Assembly (NCBI GenBank): GCA_914767715.1
Contig: OU612069.1
Coordinates: 26,597,387 to 26,657,386 of the forward strand
Reading direction: 5' to 3'
DNA length: 60,000 nt
DNA from: Membranipora membranacea
Taxonomy: Eukaryota; Bryozoa; Gymnolaemata; Cheilostomatida; Membraniporidae
A program made the translations under genes and the position numbers. The notes below the pieces were generated by a model. That model searched no databases and was not told where the DNA came from. It saw only the letters and a program-made list of their open reading frames with translations. Each line of letters opens with the position of its first letter. The first letter of the stretch is position 1. Shown piece by piece: positions 55,536 to 60,000 of this stretch.

Positions 55536-55778
55536 TGTAGAATATGTCACACTGAGTTATATGTAAGATACTGAATGTTGTATTCTCATGAACTGCAAAG
55601 CCTAACTAAGGCAGTAGAAAAATCCTCTCCACACTACAATTGCAAAACAACAACTGAAACTTTATGAAAGAAACTGAAACTCCATGTCACATGACTTGAC
55701 CATGAGATTATGGGATATCTCAACATAAAATAAAAGGGAACATAACTACAATTTACTAGCATATTAGCACAGATCACA
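55536..55778 (-). repeat. 3' LTR (left in window)
   Basis: 243 bp, from TGTAGAATATG to GATCACA on the + strand. It differs from the other LTR by five substitutions, three of them clustered at 55547-55554. I did not find a clear AATAAA on the minus strand. Confidence 0.92.
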
Positions 55779-55788
55779 CCTCCCCATG
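55779..55788 (-). promoter_or_regulatory. Polypurine tract of the LTR element
   Basis: The minus strand reads CATGGGGAGG immediately before the TGTGATC start of the 3' LTR. This is the position and composition expected for the primer of plus-strand DNA synthesis. Confidence 0.7.
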
Positions 55789-55809
55789 ATCTCAAGATCA
55801 TACTTCGGA

Positions 55810-58800
55810 TCAGGTGTCATAAATATTGTTACCGAATCGCTGAGGGGGATTACGGGCCCTGGCTTGATCTTGCTCTCCGACACTCTCATTGTCACTGGCA
55901 TCACTAACACTTCCATGTTGTCCCGCATCGTCATCAGATGCATCCTCCCTACCAAGGTCAACTAGCTCATAGTCAAAAGCGCCTTGAATTGATTGTCCAT
56001 TCTCTTCATTGGTTGGAGAGAAATGCTGGCATAGCCTTAGGTCACTGACATGTCTGGGTGTGCTACCAACCTTAACGGCAGTGTTTGAGATGATAGCGGT
56101 TACCTCCCCAGTTGGCCATGTAGTCGTGCAGCGGGCACCAGGAGGTTTTACATACACACTGTCTCCGACACTGAATGGATTGAGATGAGTGTCTCTCTGT
56201 CGACGGAATGAGTTCCCTGTCACATCTGGCAATGACTGACCGCCGTATTGGTAGATAGATTCCGCCGGCGTGCTACCATCAACTTTTGCTGAAAAGTTGT
56301 ACCAGTACACCATATCCTGTACTGAGCCACCGGAGCGAGCAACCATTCTCTTGATTGTTCTATGTTGCCGCTCTACTATGCCGTTTCCTTGCTTCTTGTA
56401 GGCACAACTGAATATATGGTCCACGTTCCACTTAGCCATAAATCCACGGAACCTCTCGCTCACATAACATGGTCCATTATCAGTTAACAGTTCTTTAGGA
56501 GGTCCACGCTCATTGAAAATTTGTCCTAGTAGTTTTATGACAGCTTCGGTCGTCTCATTGGTGAGCTGTCGCCATATGGAGAATCTGCTAGGTCCACAGT
56601 CTATTAGGGTCAAGTACGGACTGCCTCCATAATGAGTGATGTCTGATGCTAGTCTGAACCATGTCTCATCAACCGAAAGCTCACCATGTTCCCATCTTAC
56701 TGGTGCTGGATCAACACGTCTGCAGACTTGGCATTCCTTCACTGCTTGGACCACATCATCTTTTTGTACTGCATCGCCCCACTTACACCTGGAAAGATAA
56801 AAGGTCCTTTCCACCCCCAGGTGGTTAGTATCATGAAGATCACGCACAGCCTCAATAGAGTATCCGCCAACACAGCCGACTGATACAACCTGAGCTAGAG
56901 GTTTGAGCCACTTCTTAGGAACCCTTGTAAGTGCATCAGCTAGATTAGCCTCTGACTTGACCAATACCACCTCAACATGTAAGTCATACAACTCGATTAG
57001 CTCAACGATCATTCTCAACCTCCTCCTAGTAAGCAGCTCACCAAGACCTCCGACCTTAGGACGCTTGCTGTCATTTATCACCGATTTCACCCAGCCATAC
57101 ACAGTAGCAGAATCTGTCATAACTTTCATAGACTTCAACTCCCATTTTATACCACAGCTCAAACCCCTGACTACTGCCTCTAACTCAGCAACATTGATAT
57201 GATTGCCATCATCTTTCCTCAACCAACAGCCATCCTCTACCATCACACCACCTATCTCAACTATCACTCCGACAGCTAGGCTGCTTGCATCACACCATAT
57301 CACTCCTTCCTCAGTACAAGGCACAGACCATACTCCACAAACAGGGTCTCTTTTGGCTAGCATTGCCTGAGTTTCAAGCAACATCTCCTTTACGCTAGTG
57401 GGAACCTTCTCATCCCAGTCACAATCACTTGCCTGTCTCTTTATAAAGCTGCATGCCACTCGTAGCCATCCACCTAAAGGATAATGCCCAGTGAGGCGAC
57501 CACACACCGAGAACAACTCTCGTTTAGTCACTACATCAGCTATGTCACCGTACTCATTGTCCCTACCCCAGACCAACTCATCACTCTCAGTAAGCTTTAC
57601 ACGCAAGCCAAGCACTCTAGCATCACACATTCTCTCAGGTTCCTTTGTCACCAAGCCATACTTTCGAAGATGGGCTCTCACATAATCCACCGATACTCTG
57701 TCCTCATCCACTATGATATCGTCTATGTAGTGATCAGTACCGTGTTCAACTGCACTATCCATTGACAGAACCTTACCAAGAACCTTTGACATTATTTTCG
57801 GTGCAACATTCAAACCGAAACCCATCCGTGTCATGACATACATTTTGTTCTTATAACGAACCGCCTGGAACTTCAGCAGCTCATCATCAACATACAACTG
57901 CAGGTATGCCTTTTTGAGATCAAGCATAGAACAGTTTGAGCCAAATCTGCGCCATTTGCGCAACTTATCCTGACATACAGCAACATCAACGCCTGGGTTG
58001 CTACTGATATACTGATTCAACTCTTTCCCATAGTCCATAACAGGCCTTATCTTACTATCTTTGTTTGGCTGAAATGCAGCCAACATAGGTATCACACCCT
58101 TCACTTCACCATGTTTTGAAACATCATGCTCTACTAACCACCCACACTCAATCCATGACTCAACCTCTCTCTCATAACCTGCCCTACATTTGTCACTGAT
58201 ATTGTACTCGCCTCTTTGATTTCTCAAAGTAGGCTCTTCATCCTTCCATTTCCAAGAGACCTTCCATTGATTTCCATCATAAATCGCTCTAAAATCAGTG
58301 TCTTCGACCTCAAGAGAAGGAACCACCGAAACTCCTACAGCAGCAACCAAGGACATATGCATACCTTCATCAACATTGCCAAAATGAGGAACACTCCTCG
58401 AGCTCACAGTTACGCCACCTAAACCTCTGACAGCATCCATACCTATTATTGCGGAAAATCCACATACCAGAGATGACGCGACAAAGCATCGTAATTTCAC
58501 TGAATCACGACATGTATCTAACACCAAGTCAACTTCTCCTGCACACTGAGTAGTTTTGCCATCGAGCATTGTCACAACACTAGGCTTAGAGTTGTGCTTA
58601 GCACCTAACACTTTGATCACATGAGATGTCACAACGGTCCGCTGACAACCTGTGTCAACCAACGATCTACACTGAACGCCATTGATCAAAATGTTTATCA
58701 CAGGTAATGGCGCCTCTATTGCTGCGATACGGGGCGAGTATCCGACGCAGATACTGCCCCGGTCCCATTTCCCGATCGGTTTGGGCATTTGTTTGCCAGG

Positions 58801-58812
58801 TGATCGGGTGAA
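55810..58812 (-). CDS. Pol polyprotein: protease, reverse transcriptase, RNase H, integrase
   Basis: The frame is open from 58812; the first ATG in it is at 58788 (992 codons from there), but expression is probably by -1 frameshift from gag. Numbered from that ATG: protease DTG at 45-47 (LVDTGCQRTVV); RT with MLDLKKAYLQL, RMGFGLNVAPKIM and catalytic YIDD at 354-357; TGHYPLGGWLRVACSFI linker; RNase H with WCDASSLAVGVIVE, VAELEAVVRGL and MTDSATVYGW; integrase zinc region HDTNHLGVERT with CQVC, then core Asp in ASDITHYG, D770 in TDNGP and E806 in IVERQHR, spaced D35E. No stop interrupts it. It makes the DNA copy and integrates it. Long antisense frames over this block are shadows. Confidence 0.93.
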   Translation of the reverse strand, partial: FTRSPGKQMPKPIGKWDRGSICVGYSPRIAAIEAPLPVINILINGVQCRSLVDTGCQRTVVTSHVIKVLGAKHNSKPSVVTMLDGKTTQCAGEVDLVLDTCRDSVKLRCFVASSLVCGFSAIIGMDAVRGLGGVTVSSRSVPHFGNVDEGMHMSLVAAVGVSVVPSLEVEDTDFRAIYDGNQWKVSWKWKDEEPTLRNQRGEYNISDKCRAGYEREVESWIECGWLVEHDVSKHGEVKGVIPMLAAFQPNKDSKIRPVMDYGKELNQYISSNPGVDVAVCQDKLRKWRRFGSNCSMLDLKKAYLQLYVDDELLKFQAVRYKNKMYVMTRMGFGLNVAPKIMSKVLGKVLSMDSAVEHGTDHYIDDIIVDEDRVSVDYVRAHLRKYGLVTKEPERMCDARVLGLRVKLTESDELVWGRDNEYGDIADVVTKRELFSVCGRLTGHYPLGGWLRVACSFIKRQASDCDWDEKVPTSVKEMLLETQAMLAKRDPVCGVWSVPCTEEGVIWCDASSLAVGVIVEIGGVMVEDGCWLRKDDGNHINVAELEAVVRGLSCGIKWELKSMKVMTDSATVYGWVKSVINDSKRPKVGGLGELLTRRRLRMIVELIELYDLHVEVVLVKSEANLADALTRVPKKWLKPLAQVVSVGCVGGYSIEAVRDLHDTNHLGVERTFYLSRCKWGDAVQKDDVVQAVKECQVCRRVDPAPVRWEHGELSVDETWFRLASDITHYGGSPYLTLIDCGPSRFSIWRQLTNETTEAVIKLLGQIFNERGPPKELLTDNGPCYVSERFRGFMAKWNVDHIFSCAYKKQGNGIVERQHRTIKRMVARSGGSVQDMVYWYNFSAKVDGSTPAESIYQYGGQSLPDVTGNSFRRQRDTHLNPFSVGDSVYVKPPGARCTTTWPTGEVTAIISNTAVKVGSTPRHVSDLRLCQHFSPTNEENGQSIQGAFDYELVDLGREDASDDDAGQHGSVSDASDNESVGEQDQARARNPPQRFGNNIYDT

Positions 58813-59483
58813 TCACATATATAGCATCTTCGATCACGCTGAGATCGACCACTAACATACCGCTCCTTTTTCCTGTTAGGACATTCCCGAGCTACATGCC
58901 CATTACCAGAGCAGACGAAGCACTGTACAGCTTTTACATTTGACTTTACACCTGCACAAGCAAAGGCAGAATTGCCTCCCCTTGATGCAAGCATTGCACG
59001 CGCTTTCCCTACTAGCTCTGCGAGCCCCAACCTCTCAACATTAACAGTAGATTTTAACTGCATAGCTACATCAGAAGGTAGGCCTGATACAAATGCACAC
59101 CTGACCAGAGGCTCACCATGATGTCCATGACCCATCAATGCCACCAACCGCCTTATATCAGCTAAATACACATCAACCGACTCATTCTCGATTAATACTC
59201 TGCTGTTCAACTCATCATACGCTGTAAATGGATCAATGCTGAAAGCAGTGGATAACTCAGCTTTTAACAAATCATAATCATTCTTAGTTTCATCACTCAA
59301 CTGTTGATACACAGAAAAGGCAGGACCTGACAAGAACAATGGCACAAACTTAGGCAGATCTGTCAACCCTTGCAACTGTGCCACCAGCTCTAGCTTCTCT
59401 ATCCAAACAAAGAACTCACCACTTGTCTTCTGGTCCTCATAACTCTTGATGATATCAGAAAACCTTATAGCCTTGGATACCAT
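58716..59483 (-). CDS. Gag polyprotein with two CCHC zinc knuckles, 255 aa
   Basis: I start at the true ATG at 59483 (MVSKAIRFSDIIKSYEDQ). The open frame extends upstream into the LTR but only through a TTG. Residues 1-160 resemble a retrotransposon capsid (FFVWIEKLELVAQLQ, VPLFLSGPAFSVYQQL, DVYLADIRRLV). Two knuckles, CFVCSGNGHVAREC (188-201) and CYICDSPDHLANKC (220-233), bind RNA. The stop is TAG at 58716. The slippery heptamer lies just after the second knuckle, so Gag-Pol would keep both. Confidence 0.92.
   Translation of the reverse strand: MVSKAIRFSDIIKSYEDQKTSGEFFVWIEKLELVAQLQGLTDLPKFVPLFLSGPAFSVYQQLSDETKNDYDLLKAELSTAFSIDPFTAYDELNSRVLIENESVDVYLADIRRLVALMGHGHHGEPLVRCAFVSGLPSDVAMQLKSTVNVERLGLAELVGKARAMLASRGGNSAFACAGVKSNVKAVQCFVCSGNGHVARECPNRKKERYVSGRSQRDRRCYICDSPDHLANKCPNRSGNGTGAVSASDTRPVSQQ
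58730..58761 (-). promoter_or_regulatory. Stem-loop after the frameshift site
   Basis: In RNA of the minus strand, CGGGGC pairs with GCCCCG (outer 6 bp) and AGTATC with GATACT (inner 6 bp), with one bulged base and a 7-base loop. It begins 17 bases after the heptamer. It is a strong predicted stem of the kind that stimulates -1 frameshifting, although the spacer is longer than the usual 5-9 bases. Confidence 0.72.
58779..58785 (-). promoter_or_regulatory. Slippery heptamer CCCAAAC for -1 frameshift
   Basis: On the minus strand the gag frame reads TGC CCA AAC CGA, so the bases C CCA AAC fit the X XXY YYZ rule exactly in the gag reading frame. The pol frame is -1 relative to gag and overlaps it from 58812 to 58716. 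This is the only well-placed heptamer of this type that I found in the overlap. Confidence 0.8.
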
Positions 59484-59499
59484 GATGGCCGAAATAGCT

Positions 59500-59742
59500 T
59501 GTAGAATATGACACACCAAGTTATATGTAAGATACTGAATGTTGTATTCTCATGAACTGCAAAGCCTAACTAAGGCAGTAGAAAAATCCTCTCCACACTA
59601 CAATTGCAAAACAACAACTGAAACTTTATGAAAGAAACTGAAACTCCATGTCACATGACTTGACCATGGGATTATGGGATATATCAACATAAAATAAAAG
59701 GGAACATAACTACAATTTACTAGCATATTAGCACAGATCACA
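59500..59742 (-). repeat. 5' LTR (right in window)
   Basis: 243 bp, followed at 59743 by the AACCC duplication. On the minus strand it holds the promoter region and the start of the RNA. The sequence directly downstream (AGCTATTTCGGCC) does not begin with the usual TGG, so the primer-binding site is not obvious. Confidence 0.92.
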
Positions 59743-59747
59743 AACCC
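59743..59747. other. Target-site duplication, right (AACCC)
   Basis: Identical to 55531-55535. Beyond it, to 60000, I see only AT-rich sequence with a short direct repeat (GATATTGGTATTGCGCAGCA twice, near 59790-59833) and no gene. Confidence 0.9.
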
Positions 59748-60000
59748 GACTATTTTTAACAACTGCGGTAAATAATCTGACTTGGCCAGATGATATTGGT
59801 ATTGCGCAGCAGATGATATTGGTATTGCGCAGCAGACAATATAATTGATGGTTTACCGTCAGGGTTTTAAAACTCGGAATGTACTGTATAACTATTTGGC
59901 AGTCGGTTGTACTCAATATAAAAAAAAGGCTAGAACAGGTTACCAGTTTCTGTCATAAATGGAATCTATTGTTTGCAGTACTCATCGCCTTCTCAACTGT

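Larger units (their letters stand above)
55536..59742 (-). mobile_element. Young, structurally complete LTR retrotransposon
   Basis: Two 243-bp LTRs (55536-55778 and 59500-59742), both TG...CA on the minus strand, differ at five positions by my count. A perfect 5-bp target duplication flanks the element. The internal part has intact gag (59483-58716) and pol (58788-55810, open from 58812) with protease, RT, RNase H and integrase in that order. Pol is in the -1 frame relative to gag. A purine tract (GGGGAGG, 55779-55785 on the minus strand) lies next to the 3' LTR. The domain order fits Ty3/Gypsy or a related group; the RT motif YIDD and the IN type place it outside the classical Gypsy sequences I recognise. 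No envelope frame is present. I see no obvious reason why this copy could not be active. Confidence 0.92.

Noticed and set aside
56686-57765. Plus-strand frames across the LTR element pol
   Set aside because: Antisense shadows of an intact 992-codon frame; their translations have no motif.
59463-59483. TGGTATCCAAGG near the gag start as primer-binding site like initiator tRNA-Met
   Set aside because: It lies about 17 bases inside the element and overlaps the gag ATG. Only the first few bases resemble the known site.
59483-59519. Longer gag starting at 59519 within the LTR
   Set aside because: The codon there is TTG, not ATG; the first ATG is at 59483.

Overview
The window is metazoan nuclear DNA: AT-rich, with phase-consistent GT-AG introns, microsatellites and a dense mix of transposable elements. 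There are no operons, ribosome-binding sites or phage genes. The gene content (a DUF4806-type gene, an SLC15/PTR-type transporter, a G2E3-like HECT domain) and the transposon mix suggest an invertebrate. The sequence alone does not give the taxon. Most long open frames in the non-genic parts are chance or shadow frames.

Layout. 1-6.7 kb has no gene I can support. It holds a hAT-type MITE with a perfect 8-bp target duplication, a 120-bp tandem duplication and a 50-bp perfect palindrome. 6.7-15.3 kb carries six exons of a + strand DUF4806-type gene. Its introns host a nearly full-length LINE (ORF2 intact, ORF1 broken) and a TA-flanked MITE, and a 5'-truncated Gypsy piece lies just after the last exon seen. 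17.6-29.2 kb is a nine-exon minus-strand SLC15/PTR-like transporter gene. Its large last-but-one intron contains a decayed Gypsy element with LTRs and a long inverted-repeat element. 30.3-34.7 kb is a repeat field: a 240-bp tandem triplet, a LINE 3' end, a foldback element, and a Harbinger-type MITE nested in a second copy of the TA-flanked MITE.

34.70-47.16 kb is the most unusual part. About 12.5 kb is bounded by inverted repeats of about 750 bp. Inside are, on +, an integrase core domain (D-D35-E) and a HECT C-lobe with its active cysteine, plus unidentified exons. On minus there is a complete-looking six-exon gene that joins a Tudor-like module, acidic/serine-rich linkers and a C-terminal SANT/Myb-like helix. 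Each inverted-repeat arm carries the same short ATG leader exon and splice donor, pointing inward. One intron holds a 118-bp satellite array that turns around on itself.

47.4-50.0 kb has decayed P-element/THAP9-type transposase pieces. 51.4-52.8 kb has exons of an unidentified gene. 55.1-55.5 kb has an exon of a possible DUF6589-type protein. 55.54-59.74 kb is a young, apparently complete minus-strand LTR retrotransposon: 243-bp LTRs, 5-bp target duplication, intact gag and pol, and an in-frame CCCAAAC slippery heptamer followed by a strong predicted stem-loop.

All calls come from reading the sequence; no search, alignment or folding program was run.
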